NCBI GenBank assembly: GCA_036429605.1
Contig: CM071589.1
Location: 6,944,001 to 7,008,000, forward strand
Direction of reading: 5' to 3'
Source of the DNA: Cladobotryum mycophilum
Lineage: Eukaryota > Ascomycota > Sordariomycetes > Hypocreales > Hypocreaceae
Length of the DNA stretch: 64,000 bases
A program made the translations under genes and the position numbers. Below are positions 34,473 to 48,800 of this stretch, one piece after another (the stretch's first letter is position 1; the number at the start of each line of letters is the position of its first letter). Under the pieces are notes generated by a model, which ran no database searches, was not told the DNA's origin, and saw only the letters and a list, made by a program, of their open reading frames with translations.

Positions 34473-36528
34473 GAAGCTTCCTAACCTGTATTTTCATTGA
34501 GCATATGATTTGGTTTCTGCAGAGTCTATGGGATTCATCAGTTGGGATGGAAAGTAACGCATGTAATCGCGGGCACGTTTTGCTTTGTTCATAGTTTATT
34601 GTTGTGGAGATTTTCTTATTCCTCGCTTAATCGGACTTGTGTGAATGGACTGCGCTCCCAACAATTTGTGATTTGATAGAAGCTCTCTTCGTGTCGATTG
34701 GGCCTTGTTTAGTTCGCACCCCAATGATAGTGCTTGATGCGTTGTACTCATCTCTCTGGCGGAAATATCGGATAAGCTTGGATCGAGTGTATGAGTGGTC
34801 GGATACTCTGAAACCTTTCGCAATGTATGCATCTATCGCTTAACCTACATTGCATGTTTCCGTTACTTCTACTCTAGACATGCGACATTATAGAACAGTG
34901 TTGAGGATTGCGTAGCTTTGGATGTGCCGGTTTCCGTATTCCTGTTGGTGTTGAGACTGAGGGCTGGGTAGGACTCAGGAGCCATGATTTGCTTCCGAGA
35001 CAATGCCCAGATCAGGTGGTAGGTTTACGCGACACTCATTCAACCAGGCTCTTTGACAGCAAGTCACCGCGACGATTGTGAACGCCTCATGTTTTTAGAC
35101 AACAGGATGCTACCCTATTTTCTGTCCATATACCTCTTATACAAGCGGTCTGTAGGATCTGAAACTCTTGGCTACTGACCATTGTACGGAGTAAATGACA
35201 AAGCAATAGATATACCCATGGAAATGATCAAGGGTATGGGTTGTCTTAGACATTCACCCCCTGCGGGCGTTGTAGAACGCCTACCATGGTTATTCTTGAG
35301 GCCCAGAGGATTCCAATGAGCTTGGAAAAGCTTCGGGCAGCAATTTCTATGACTTCATCTTGCGAAATCTCAACATTTATTAGTCGTAACTGGCTGATGT
35401 ATTCGCAAGGGCGCCGGAAATAAAGGGACCCGGCTCAGTACATCTCTAGATAATTGCTGGGAGCGGAGCTTTGTTGAGTAGGGCTTGTCGTAATCACGTC
35501 TCGGGTAGGTTCATTTTGTCACCATTTGTTGAACAACCACAAACAGGGTGACTCGACAACCTGGAAGCCTTGAGCTCAGTACTTTCCGTTGCATTATGCA
35601 TTACCCTGCTAATTCTTGCTCATGCATCGATCGATCGTTTGAAGATCCTGCAATGGTCATGCGATGTTAATCCCTCCTCTGCGCATTCGTAGATCTGATC
35701 AACGTTGATGTATGACTGTATACGTACGGCGTCTTAAGTTATGGATCAGTCATATTCCAATTCTGGCAATGTACAATTACTACAAGTAGATTTAGACTCG
35801 ACCCAACTTTATCGTCTGGAACATTTGACGAATGGAAAGATGGGCATCAAGGTTTCACATTACAGTCAAAGCTAATGCCGGTTGTTGCTATCGACTGGGG
35901 CCGAGAGAGGGCGTTTAGGCAGCATGGTGTTTTGTCTCATATGCAGACAGCGCATGGTCGCACTTGATAGATGCACTCCCTTTTCAACTTATCAGATGCC
36001 TGGTAACTGTTTGAAACAAACACATTTCGTTCGCGCCTAACTGTAGATATTATAAATCATCTGTTTATTCAGCCTCCAATGGTTGACGTTGTTTCACCGT
36101 CTTGCATAGTGTTGAACCTACTGATAAGTGTTGTCTCTTTGCGGTGTTGCGGTGTGATGAATGTCCGAAAGGTACACGGATAACCCACAAGATGTGTGCA
36201 GTACAACATAATGTGACGTAACGTAGTCCTTTTCTTGGAGAGGCTTGGTTACCGCCTGGTTAGATCGTGATGAGTTGCAAAGAACTACACCATTAACTCT
36301 CAATGGTGCTTCAGTTTCACTATAGTCGATGTGAATGAGGCTTGCCTCCTGAATTCAAGTGGTGACTATGACATAACCCCATAGACTCGGTAATTACTAC
36401 AAGGGATGTATGGAAGTACTTGCTCTTCATCTAATGGATATATAATGAAGCCTTAGCCTGTAACATCTTTTAGATAATTCTATTGATAATATTTCACGAT
36501 TCAAATTTCGAAACCAAACCTGGCAACA
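34473..36528. promoter_or_regulatory. Long intergenic region and PKS promoter
   Basis: About 2 kb with only short ORFs lacking motifs. A TATATAAT element at about 36439-36446 lies 85 bp before the PKS start, and the leader ends CCTGGCAACAATGAAAGG, a good start context. I see no repeat or transposon remnant. Confidence 0.45.
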
Positions 36529-39500
36529 ATGAAAGGTTCACGCGATAGACTAGCTGATGGCGTTGACGCCAGCGCAAGGCCCATTGCAGTCGTTGGAATA
36601 GCTTGCCGATTCTCTGGAGACGCATCTAACGAGGATGGCCTATGGCAGCTGCTCTCGACTGGTCAGACAACCTGGTCCGAGAATGTCAAAAGTCGATTTA
36701 ACATTGATGCATTCTGGCATCCCCATGCTCAACTGGCTGGTTCTGTCAGTAAACCCTTACCTACTAAACGCCTATTTGTATCTAACATGCGGGCATCTAT
36801 TAGGTTAATTGCCGAGGTTTCCACATGCTGGAACAGGATCCCGCTGTCTTTGACAATGAGTTCTTCGGCATAAGTGGCGTTGAAGCGAAAGCCATAGATC
36901 CTCAGCAACGACTTCTGTTGGAAGTTGCCTATGAAGCTTTTGAGAATGCGGGAATGGCTACTAATCGACTGGAAGGCTCCAACACTGGGGTGTACTGCGC
37001 TGCCTCATATCTTGACTATGATGAGATTCAGAGTCGGGATCCCGAAACATCACCTTTGTAAGTCACTTAGCATCCTGTGGTAACTTCATACTAACCATGG
37101 CTTGTAGGTATCGCTTCACCGGTACTGGGCTCTCCATGATAGCCAACCGAATCTCATATGTCTTTGACTTGCGGGGTCCAAGCATGACTATCGACACTGC
37201 CTGCTCAAGCACCCTTGTTGCTCTCCATGAAGCCTGTCGCGCGCTTCGATCCGGAGATGTTGAGCAGGTCCTCGTTGGAGGTACTAACCTGATTTTGGAC
37301 CCTGACAAGCTGACTGTCATATCATCCATGCAGTACGTTTTTACATCAACTCCTTTCTCATCAAGATCATGTTGCACTTTCATCATGCACTCTAAGAAAC
37401 GGTCATATCTGATTGGCATAGATTTTTATCCCCAGATGGTCGATCTTATTCTTTTGATTCGAGAGCAAACGGGTACGGCCGTGGCGAAGGTGTCGCCGCC
37501 ATTATTCTCAAACCACTCGATAGCGCCATTAGGGATGGAGACTCAATCAGGGGAATTATTCGGGGAAGCGCTGTCGGCGCCAGCGGCAGAACCCCCGGTA
37601 TCACAATGCCATCCCCTGAATCCCAATATGATACCATCCGTCGAGCGTACGAAACAGCTCGACTTGACCCCAGAGAAACCTACTATGTAGAAGCTCACGG
37701 TGAGAATATAGAGAATAAATGCGTCAGTGGAACCCAATGCTAACAAACTCACAGGAACAGGAACAACAGCAGGAGACGGTAGTGAGATAACCGCGTTTAG
37801 CAGAGCCTTTTGCAACGAGAGAACTGAAAAGCTCGTGGTGGGCAGCATCAAGGCCAATATTGGCCACACAGAATTTGCTTCAGGTTTAGCAGGAGTAATC
37901 AAAGTTCTGTTGATGCTTGAAAAGGGAACCGTTGTTCCCAATCCAACATTTGCCTCTCCACATTCAAGTCTTGAGTTAGAGATACGCGGAATTCGGGTCA
38001 GTAGGTTTGAACAAGTTGAAGATGCTATTCGCTAATCTTCTTTCTAGGTCCCAACTGAGTCTATGCAATGGCCTAGTGACATGGTGCGACGGGCATCTGT
38101 CAACGCATCTGGATACGGTGGCATGAACGCGCACGTCATTATTGAAGCCGCCCCTGAGGTCAATCATCTACTTGGATCTGCCGTAGGCATAAACGGGAAT
38201 ATGGGGGAAGTGTCGTTAAGCAATGGGATTACAAACGGTACGACGAGTGTGTCTTTGGGAAAGTCTACTGAAGACACCGAAACAATTACATCCGATCTTT
38301 GCGCAAGTGCAAAGGCAAGAGTTTTTGTTTGGACGCACCGACGAGACGATGGGTTGAAAGCCATGGCTTCGGAATGGAGTCGATTCTTAACAGTAAACGG
38401 ACAGGAATTGTCTCTTAGTGACCTGGCCTTTACGCTGAATTCCCGAAGAACTCTGTTCGAGAAGCGTACGACAACTGTTGCTTCAGACATCCAAGGGCTA
38501 CTCCAGGGCCTGGGGATGATCGAATCAGGCGCACAGCGCTCATCAAGCCCGTCGCCTGGCCTAAAGCTTTGCTTTGTGTTTACAGGTCAAGGTGCGCAAT
38601 GGGCTGGAATGGGTCTCGGATTAATTCACCGGTACCCTGTCTTTGCTCAGTCAATGCAAATGGCAGAAGCCTGCCTGCTACGTTTGGGGGCAACATGGCG
38701 TCTTATTGAGGAACTGTCGAAGCCAAAGTACATTTCTCGCGTCAATGAGGCAGAGATCGCTCAACCATGTTGTACGGCTATTCAAATAGCCCTGGTGGAC
38801 CTTCTGAGCTCTTGGGACGTGCAGCCAGAGTTGGTATGCGGCCATTCTAGTGGTGAGATCAGCGCAGCCTATTCAGCTGGAGTTTTAACAGCATCTGATG
38901 CTCTCAAGGTGGCTTATTTTCGAGGGAAATCCATTCAATACCTAAAGAAGATGGCTCCTCATTTGCAAGGTGCCATGCTTGCTGTCGGCCTCTCTAGCAT
39001 TGAAGTCACCAAGTATCTTGTCCCGTTTGAAGGTGGCGTGTCTATTGCATGCATCAACAGTCCTTCCAACGTCACCCTTTCTGGAGATGCGACTGCCATT
39101 CGCCAAGTATCAGCAGTCTTGGAGGCTGACAAGGTGTTTCACCGAAAACTGGTCGTCGAGGTCGCGTATCATTCCTATCACATGGCCGTTGCCGAACAAT
39201 TTTACCAATCTGCAATTGAAGGGATAAAGCCAGGCAAGATTAAGGACTCAATTCGCATGGTATCCTCAGTTACAGTCCAGGACATACAAGGGCCAGAACT
39301 TGATGCCACTTACTGGACTCGGAATCTTCTTTCCCCGGTTCGGTTCTCTGATGCCTTGGGGAAAGCTCTCCGACCAAAAGAGGGAGATTCATCAACACCC
39401 AAGGCAATAGTCGCAGAGATTGGCCCCCATGCGGCCCTTAAAAGACCTATAACCCAAGTTCTTGAAGCCTTAACACTCCGCCAGTCTGTTTCTTACCTTT

Positions 39501-42500
39501 CCTGCTTGGTTAGGAATCAAGATGCGCAGACCTCGATACTCTCATTTGCCGGAGAGCTTTTCACACGGGGTCTAACGATTGATCTCAACCAAGCAAATAG
39601 CTTGGACGAGGATAAAGCCAAGGTGTTGACGAGTTTGCCGGCATACATTTGGAATCATCAAAATGTACATTGGAACGAATCTAGGAGAAGTGAAGCGCAT
39701 CGCTTTCGCGCATTCCCCAGGAATGATCTTCTTGGAAGCATGGTTGTTGATAGCATCAGCTCCGAGCCATCCTGGCGCAACTACATCCGGCTGCCACAGG
39801 CTCCCTGGCTTGAGGGTCATTGTATCAACGGCCAAGTCGATTTTGCGGAAGCTGGATTCATCGCCATGGTTATTGAGGCACTGCGACAGCAGTATTTCGC
39901 TTCTAATGGTGACTGGAAGAAGAAGACAATTCACTTCAAGCACTTCGTCATTGCTAACCGCCTGTCAATTCCCAACGACGCCTTCGGTATAGAAGTCTTG
40001 ACTCAATTTCGACCATATTCGCCATCCTTCGCAGGGGAAAACTCAGGTTGGCAAGAATTTAAAATACTCAGCATGACGCGTAGGAATGCTTCAATCGAGC
40101 ACTGTCGCGGCCAAGTATGCATCTTGGAAGCAGATCGGCCACTCAGATTGGAGCCCAACGGGCCAACCCAGCAAGCATGTGCAAGTGAAGGTGGAGACGA
40201 CGTCAATGCTTGGACTCCGTTGGAAGTTGGAAAATTCTATGAACAACTCAGCACATCAGGGCTCGGCTACTCTAGCTGCTTTGCCACTCTGGACCAGATC
40301 TTGGCTCGATTTGGGGAGACTAGGTGCAGCTTGGTCGTCCCAGATGTCAAGGCATCTATGCCATCAGAATACCAGCAGCCGCACTTGTTGCATCCAACGA
40401 CTCTAAGTGGATGCTTCCAGGCCTGTCTTCCAGGAATGAGGCTTGTGAAAAGTCTGCCGACCTCGCATTGTGTCACTGCAATTGGAGAACTGTTCATTTC
40501 CACAGACATCGATTTGCAACCTGGTGAAACGCTTTCTGTTATGAGCAGATCTAATGCACAAGGTTCGAGGCATCACACTGCAGACTTATCAGTAGCTCAA
40601 TCTGGTGATGATAACCATGTCATAATCCAGGCCAAAGGTGTGGAATTTTCGGTCATAAGCACCCAGAACCAGTCCATACAACACAATGACGAGCCTCTAT
40701 GCCACCAGATCAATTGGATGCTTGATCCATTTTGCTCATCCACTCAGAGCGTATTGGACTACTGCAAACAAGGGCTCACATATCGGCAGCAAGAGTTGCG
40801 AAAGCATTGTGAGCCTTACTGTCACAGCCTCATTCGTCAAACACTCTCAGAACTATCTGACAATGAGCAAAATTCTGTGTCAGGGTACTTGAAGTTTTTG
40901 TTGGACTGGATGAAATCTCAAGACATACCAGAGACTGAGCCACTATCTCTCAGTCTTGACGAAAAAGTGGGCGCTGTGGGTGCTCCTGGAGAGATGTTGG
41001 TTCGGCTTAGGCGTCATCTCCGTAACATTCTGCTTGGACACGCTGGGTCACTTTCATTGCTTCTTGAGGATGATCTCCTTTCTCGAATTTACTCGGAGGA
41101 TGACTGTCTAAACCGATGTCACGCGCAGTTAGCCAATTACATGAAGTTGATGCAGTTCAAAGTTCCCAACCTGCGTGTCCTAGAAGTCGGTGGAGGCACG
41201 GGCAGCTTGACCATGCCCTTACTCGAAGCACTCTATGGCGAACACCGCGACTATGAAGCTACGCATGGAACTTATGTCTTTACGGATATATCACCAGCCT
41301 TTTTCTCCAACTTCCAGGCCAAAGCACAGAGATTTGAGCCTTTTATGGAATTCCGGCGCCTAGATATCGAGCAGTCGCCGACCGAGCAAGGCTTTGAACC
41401 TGGCTCGTTTGACATTATTGTTGCGTCCAATGTCATCCACGCAACACGAGACCTGGAAACGACTCTTGGTAACCTGAGGGGCTTGCTAAAACCAGGAGGC
41501 CAAGTCGCGTTTGTCGAACTAACAGAGCCCTCTCTGAGGTGGGGAATCCTGGGCGGTGGCCTTGAAGGCTGGTGGTTGGGGGCCAACGAAGGTCGAACAA
41601 GCTCGCCACTCTTGCAGACATCGCAATGGCACGAACTCTTCGTCAAAAGTGGATTTTCTGGCGTGTCGCTAGAGATGAAAGACTATGACTCGGTTGATGA
41701 ACATGAAGTTAGCTTGATGGTTTCTCATGCAGTGGTCGTAACCCAAGCTTGCAAGAAGGAGGTTACAATTATTACTGGATATGATACTGCTGTTGCAAAT
41801 GAAGTACGAGATATTCTTCTCGCCAAATCTCCAGAGACAGATGTCTGTTTACGTCGTCTTTCCGAGGTTACAGCTTCAAACGACATCATGGTTATCTTGC
41901 TCGAATTGTCTGAATCCCTTCTCATGAATCCTTCTGAGAACGACTGGGAAAGAATTCGAGATATCGTTTGTACAGCAAGTTCAGTCTTGTGGGTCACCAG
42001 AGGTGGTGTTCTCACATGTTCGGAACCGCAGCGCGCCCTTGTTACGGGACTCAGTCGAAGCCTAAGAATGGAAGACCATGATGTCAACTTTGTCACGCTT
42101 GATCTCGACATCGATACTGACGGCACCTCAGATGCGCGACATGTAGCGATGCTATATGAGAAGATCTTTGGATCGGACAAATCACCGTATCTGTCTTTCG
42201 AATGGGAGTTTGCCGTGCGAAGGGGTGAGGTCGTTGTTCCTCGCCTTCTATCCAACAATACTGTTGATAGCTGGGTCGAAGATACCCTGTCAAAACATCA
42301 CTTTCGACAGCAAACAATGGATGTTGAGCCAAGACGCTCCCTAGGTCTACAAGTGGGATCAGCCGGGATATTTGAGTCACTCTACTGGGCCGATCACCCA
42401 AACCATTCCCAGCCTCTGAAGCCAGCGCAAATCCAGGTTCGCCTCGAAAATATTTCACTCAACGCCAGGGATTTGATGGTTACCACTGGCCAGCTGACGG

Positions 42501-44619
42501 ATGATAGCGAACTTCTGGTTGAGGGCACTGGTACCATTATCAAGGTCGGCGGCTCCTTGAAGGGAAACACAAGCTTTGCTATCGGCGACAGAGTATGTGT
42601 GTTTAACCCTACTGGACTGGCCACCATTAGCAATCTTGATACACATCAAGTAGGTATCGTTCCTGAAAGTATGAACCCAGAAACAGCATCAGCTATACCA
42701 TTGGCGTATTCAACCGCACTCTTCTGTTTACGAGACACCGCAAGACTAAAAACAGGTGAATCCATCCTCATACATTCTGGAGCCGGCGCTGTTGGTCAAG
42801 CGGCCATTACTATTGCAGAATTCCTCGGAGCCAGAGAAATCTTTGTGACGGTCGGGAGTCAGGAGAAGCGCCAGTTTATTAGTGACAAGTTTTCTATCCC
42901 ACTTGATCACATATTCTCTAGTCGGAATCTCAGTTTTAGAGATGACATCCTACAACTTACCAGTGGCCGGGGGTTGATGTTGTTCTCAATTCCCTCTCTG
43001 GGGAGGCACTTGTAAGGACCTACGAGACAATAGCCTCATTTGGCAGGTTCGTTCACATTGGAAAAGACAGTTTGAGCAGTGGAAAGCTCGAACTGCAAAA
43101 CTTGAACAAGAACATTACTTTCTCCACGATTGACATATCCTTGGTTGCAACAGAGCGACCGGAGATATTCAGCGAATTGATCCAAACATCGCTGAGCCTC
43201 GTTCAAGACAATCGTATAGACTGCATCGAGCCAATTGTGCTTAAACACGCTTCTGAGATGGAGGAGCACTTTCGGACAATGCAAGCCGGAGATTATATGG
43301 GAAAATTGGTACTTGAACTGAATTCTAGTTTGCCTCTCAAGGTCAGTATACTCTCATCGACATTTTCATACATCATTTCTGGCCTGTCTCAATCTCTAAC
43401 TACATTACAGGTTAAACCACTTCAACCTAAGGTCGCGCCTTTGCGCGGTGACGGCTCGTACCTTGTTGTCGGTGGTACTGGTAGCCTCGGCAGGCCCATC
43501 GTACGACATCTGGCAAATCTGGGAGCCAAACGAATCATCACCTTATCACGATCCGGAGGTGATAATCCCAACATGCCAGGCTTAATAGAAGAGATGGAAG
43601 TGTTGGGCGTAGACCTCATCAACGTCGCTGGTAACGTCTGCGACAGACAATCGATGGAGGATCTCAAGGCTCTTAGCCAGAAGATGCCAATACGAGGAGT
43701 AATACAAGGTGTGATGGCACTGGAAGTGAGTTTCAGTCTTTTGCTTTTCCAAGAGCAATCTAACATGTAGCAGGATACGGTGTTGAGATCCATGACATAT
43801 TCGCAATGGTGTGACGGAATCAGACCAAAAGCCTTTGGAACGTTGAATCTGCATTCCGAATTGGGTGAAGATCTTGACTTCTTCATTATGCTCAGTAGTG
43901 CCGGAACGATAGTGGGCACACATGGCCAAAGCAATTATTGCGCCGGAAATGCACTCCAGGACGCCTTTGCATGTCGGCAAGCGTCGCTTGGACGACCCGG
44001 GTTATCGATTGACGTTGGTATCGTGGAGGGCATCACAACCAAGGACGAAAAATTACTCTCCTTCCTAACGAGCCAAGGTCTACGCCCTCATACCATGGAG
44101 GACCTCCTAGCTGTGCTCAGCTTTGCGATCCAGAATCCGATAGCAGCAAGCCCGTCTCAGGCACAGATTATATGTGGCATGAGTCAAACTGCTCACAATG
44201 CTGAGAGCGAGGCAATCGTCAAACAGAGACAAGACGCCAAGTTCTCACACATTTTGTCAAAAGTGGCAGCATGCATCACCAACGAGCTTAAGCACAAGGA
44301 GTTTAACGTTCAGATAGCCCTTCAGACTTCAAAAGATCCGGTGACTGCCATAGACGCCACATATACCGGTCTCAGGCAAAGATTAGCGCAGCTTCTTGCG
44401 ATCTCCGAAGACGAGATCCGGCCTGATCTATTCTTGGCAAACTACGGAGTGGATTCGTTAATCATGGTGGAGTTGCGGCAATGGATTGCAAGACACTTGA
44501 GAAGCAAGGTGCAGATGAAAGAACTCATGAGCACTTTGTCTATCATCCAGCTCTGCGAGATCATTGCGCAGAGATCACAACTTGTACCCGGTCATGTATC
44601 TAGCCGTCTAGAGGAGTAA
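36529..44619 (+). CDS. Highly reducing polyketide synthase (KS-AT-DH-cMT-ER-KR-ACP), one frame break in ER
   Basis: Exons 36529-36744, 36804-37057, 37108-37332, 37422-37699, 37755-37996, 38048-43341, 43411-43725 and 43774-44619 give about 2,556 residues if the frame break is ignored. KS: DTACSS (Cys189), EAHGTGTTAGD and KANIGHTEFASG. AT: FTGQGAQWAGMG and GHSSGEISAA. DH: WLEGHCINGQ (His996), but the second motif reads HPTTLSGCFQ, with Ser1192 where family members have the catalytic Asp. cMT: LEVGGGTGSL near 1450 and SNVIHATRDL. ER: IHSGAGAVGQAA near 1983. KR: VVGGTGSLGRP near 2190 with SNYCAGN. ACP: YGVDSLIM with the phosphopantetheine serine near 2503. There is no thioesterase or reductase release domain. 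At 42969-42973, in a run of five G, the frame shifts by one; the ER sequence (VDVVLNSLSGEAL) continues in the new frame, while the undisturbed frame ends at 43015. Product unknown. Confidence 0.92.
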
Positions 44620-45856
44620 GAGCGGACGCGGCACAGCCCGCCTCGCAGAATAAACTCCCCTGGCGTTCTAGCCAAGCTCCTCCGTAGGAGTGACCCTTAA
44701 CATTGCATTCATTTACTAGTCACAAACAGCCTCTCGTGAGCAGTTGATGGATTTCCCACGACACATGATTTTATTAAGCGATACCCAGAGCACCTGTTCA
44801 ATTACAATCATGACCTATTAAACTCGGTAGTTGAGCCAGCCCCTACCCATCACAAATAAGAGCTGACGGATCGCGCCATAAGTTTCCGAGTAATTAGTCC
44901 AGGAGTTCGGCAGATTCTACAGCATGGTCGCAAGGTGGTCTTAGTGTTCATCATCGAGAAGCCCCCTGTCCCTTTTTTTCTTTTTTGAGTTCCTATCCAC
45001 TCGTGAGCATGGAAATCTCCGTCTTGTGTACGGGGGGGGGGCTGCTTGTATTTTATGACGACTATGCACACATCTCAACGCCGGCATGCGCCTTTCACGT
45101 AGAGCAGCAATGCCAGATATCTCCGTATTACACATAATGTGATTACTGAGAACAAAAGTAACCGTGTAACCGATTAGCCGCGGGTAAACTGACTGATGCA
45201 TCGCCCTTTTTCCCAGTTTCATGCACCGTGTAGCCGACGATGGGGCTACTCCACACGAATTGACAATCGTAATCAGCACACATGCACGTCAAGATGGATT
45301 ATATTTGTGACAGGGAAGGATCACCACCTTCACATCGGTGTGGCTTTTACTCGGTAATATCATACACACCCATCACCACACATAAAGACTTGTCCATTCT
45401 CTCGACAGCGAGACATCCAGAGATCTATGTGCCAAAACACATTGTAAGTTTGACTCCGTATCACCCAGGCCTGACCACGGGCCTCACACTAGTTAATACA
45501 AGTAGATAATAAATCTTGGTTGTGGCCATCTGAGCTCGAAATGGGGTATGATACAAATCCTAACCTGACGTAGATTTGCCTGCCCGCCTCTGTGTCGAAG
45601 CATTTATATATATGAAGAGTAGGTATCCACTGTCTCTTTTTTGCATCTCTTCAACAATTGGACAACCGTATCGAATTATGTCATCATCCAGGAATAGGTT
45701 TGACATGCATTGGGCAGACTTTCTTCTTCTCCGCATCGCTGCCCGACGGGAAAACTAGCCATCTCTGCGTTCGATATAAACTCTTATCGCTAGGTTCCTC
45801 AAAATAAAATAAAATTTCGTGTAGCCCATATCGCATCTTCTCGAGGCGCTACAGCA
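44620..45856. other. Intergenic region, no gene recognised; holds a 10-G run
   Basis: About 1.2 kb between the PKS and NLR3, with short, featureless ORFs. A run of ten G occurs at 45032-45041. A TATATAAAC-like element near 45772-45780 is about 80 bp upstream of the NLR3 start and may be its TATA box. Confidence 0.4.
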
Positions 45857-48800
45857 ATGGATGGATCCGGGATAAACATCTCCAATATTGTCCAGCTGTC
45901 AGGAAAGACTATTGGTATCTGCGTCCAGTACGTCCGGGACGTCAAAAATGCCCAAGATGCAAAGGCTCGGCTTGTGCAGGAAGTTTCGCGCTTGGATATT
46001 GCCTTGAAATATGCCCAGGATATGTTGGAGGGTCCTCAGGGCACTTATCTGAAGGCTTCCAAACCTCTGTTGTCGGCAATAGAGCAGAGTAAATCAGGAC
46101 TACAACAACTCTACAAAGTATTGTCCCCGAATACTCGTACCTGGAAATGGCCGTACCAGAGCAAGGATGCCGAAGCCACTATTAAAAATATCCGACGTTG
46201 CAGAGAGGATATATCTGCGGCTCTGCAGGCTGACGAAATGTAGGCTTATTCCCCCTTTGCGCGTAATTCGTATTATTAGCTGACCAGAGTCTGGAATTTG
46301 TGCGACTCTTGTCAACCTGCGCAACCAGGCTATACTTGATCGACTCCCAGTTGCCCAAGGGGCGGCATTTGACTCGTACGCCGAGGAACACAATCCGACT
46401 TGTCATATGGATACCCGTATTGAACTTCTCAAAGAAATATCGAAATGGGCTCGCGATCCAATTGCAAAGCCTTTGTTCTGGTTGAACGGCATGGCGGGGA
46501 CCGGAAAGTCGACAATATCTCGTACTGTGGCTAGACGACTAGTCGAAGCAGGGCAACTCGGTGGGAGCTTTTTCTTTAAAAGGGGTGAAGCCGACCGAGT
46601 TAACCTTTCTAAATTCTTCACGACAATAGCTACCCAGTTAGTGATGAAGCAACCTCATGTCGCCCCGCACATCAAGGAGGCCGTCGATAATACACCGGAC
46701 ATTGGCAACAGAGCGGTGTGCGAGCAATTTGAGACGCTTATCCTGGGGACCATAACCAAAACCACTCTAAATCATATATTACCAATCGTAATTGTGATCG
46801 ATGCTCTCGATGAGTGTGAAGAGGATAGCGATATCAAGCTCCTTCTCCAACTCCTCGCTAGGTCAAAGGATTTACCATCCTCGCGGTTGAAGGTATTCGT
46901 CACTGGTAGACCAGAGCTACCCATTCGCCTTGGATTCTACCATGCTCAAGGTACTTATGAAGATTTCATTCTCCATGAGATATCCAGGCCTGTGATTGAG
47001 AACGACATCAATGCCTTTCTCAGAGACCAGTTGCAAATGATACGCAAAGAATATAATGCTTTGGCACCAAAAGACCGACAGTTGGAGCAAAATTGGCCTA
47101 GCGATTCTCATATTCAGATGCTTACAAACATGACGGTTCCCCTTTTCATTTTTGCGGCTACTGCATGTCGTTTTATTGGTGAACGAAGGTATGGTAACCC
47201 AAAAATGCAACTCGAAACTGTCTTGGAGCATAAAGGTACAGCGCATAAGTCCCAGCTGGATGCAACATATCTCTTAGTCTTGAGCCAGCAAACTACAGGT
47301 CTTCCCTCCTCGGAGGTAGAAAAGATAGTCAAACAATTCCGTCAAATTGTTGGCGCCATCGTTATTCTCTCAACACCTCTCTCCATCTCCACACTATCAC
47401 ACCTACTGGGCACTGACCACGTCACGGTTGGTGATAGGTTGGATATGCTTCATTCAGTTCTCAGCATCCCGTTCTCTTCATCATCTCCCATAAGGCTTCT
47501 ACATCTCTCCTTTCGAGAATTTTTGACCAATACTGAGAACCGAGAGTCGAATCCTTTTTGGGTCGATGAGAAAGAGACTCATCGAGAATTGGCCTTTCAC
47601 TGCTTGCGGATTATGGACGGCTTTTTACGAGCAGATATGTGTGACTTGCGAGCTCCGGGTGCTCTTCGAGCTAAACTCAAACCAAAGGAAATTACGAGTC
47701 TTTTGCCCTCAGAGATTCAATACGCTTGTCTCTACTGGGTTGATCACATTGAGCAAGCACGAATTGAATCGACAGATGGCGAGGTGATCCATGGGTTCTT
47801 GAAACGTCATTTTTTGCATTGGCTCGAAGCAATGTGTTTGATTGGCAGGGCTTTTGAGAGCGTGACTGTAATCAGGAAACTTCAAGCACTTGCAACACAT
47901 CTTGAGTCACAACTAAAAGCATCTTGTGAGGGTGATACGGCCGAGGTTGGCGGCGATACCAATTTATACGATTTTCTGGTGGACACAATGCGGTTCATCC
48001 GCTACAATGTTGCGACAGTTGATGTGGCTCCTATGCAAATATATTCATCTGCGCTCGTTTTCACCCCGACGAGCAGTCTCATCCGCAAAACGTTCCGGAC
48101 ATTCATTCCGCATTGGGTGTCTCTTCAGCCAAAAATAGAAGACCAATGGGATCCATGTCTCCAGAAACTTGAGTGGGAGAATTACGAGCCTTATTTAGTA
48201 GCCTTTTCTACCGACTCGACTTTGCTGGCATCAGCGTCCCGAGATGTCGGAAAAGGAACCAAAGTGAGGATTTGGCGGACTGACACAGGCCAACTCTTGC
48301 GGGAAATAAAGTCGGATTTTGATACGACAACAGGTTCTGTTGCCTTCTCAGCTGATTTGACCTCAATGGCAATTAGTATATCCGAAAAGATAATGGTCTG
48401 TGAAATCGATACCTGCGAGTGTCTGCAGACGCTGGTGGGCCATGAAGATACTGTTTCCTCGCTGGCATTTTCTTCGACCGATTCAAAATTACTGGCATCA
48501 GGCTCAGATGACAAAACAGTACGAATTTGGCGAGTTGGCACAGGCGAGTGCCTTCGGAGACTAGAGGCCGATACAGATGGTGTTAAATTGGTGGCAATTT
48601 CAGCTGACTCGACATTGGTGGCATCGATATCGAGCTTCCAAACACTGCGGATTTGGCAAATAGGCACGGGCAAGTGTCTGCATAAGTCTAAGGACGGTGA
48701 TTACATCCAGTTAGCGGTCTTCTCTTCTGATCTGAAATATCTCGCATTTGCAAATATCAAGGGGATCCACGTCCGTCATCTTAATACAGGCAAGTACCTG

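Noticed and set aside
41725..42258. 177-aa minus-strand ORF inside the PKS
   Set aside because: Antisense to conserved PKS sequence between the cMT and ER domains; Ser/Arg-rich composition is typical of shadow frames.
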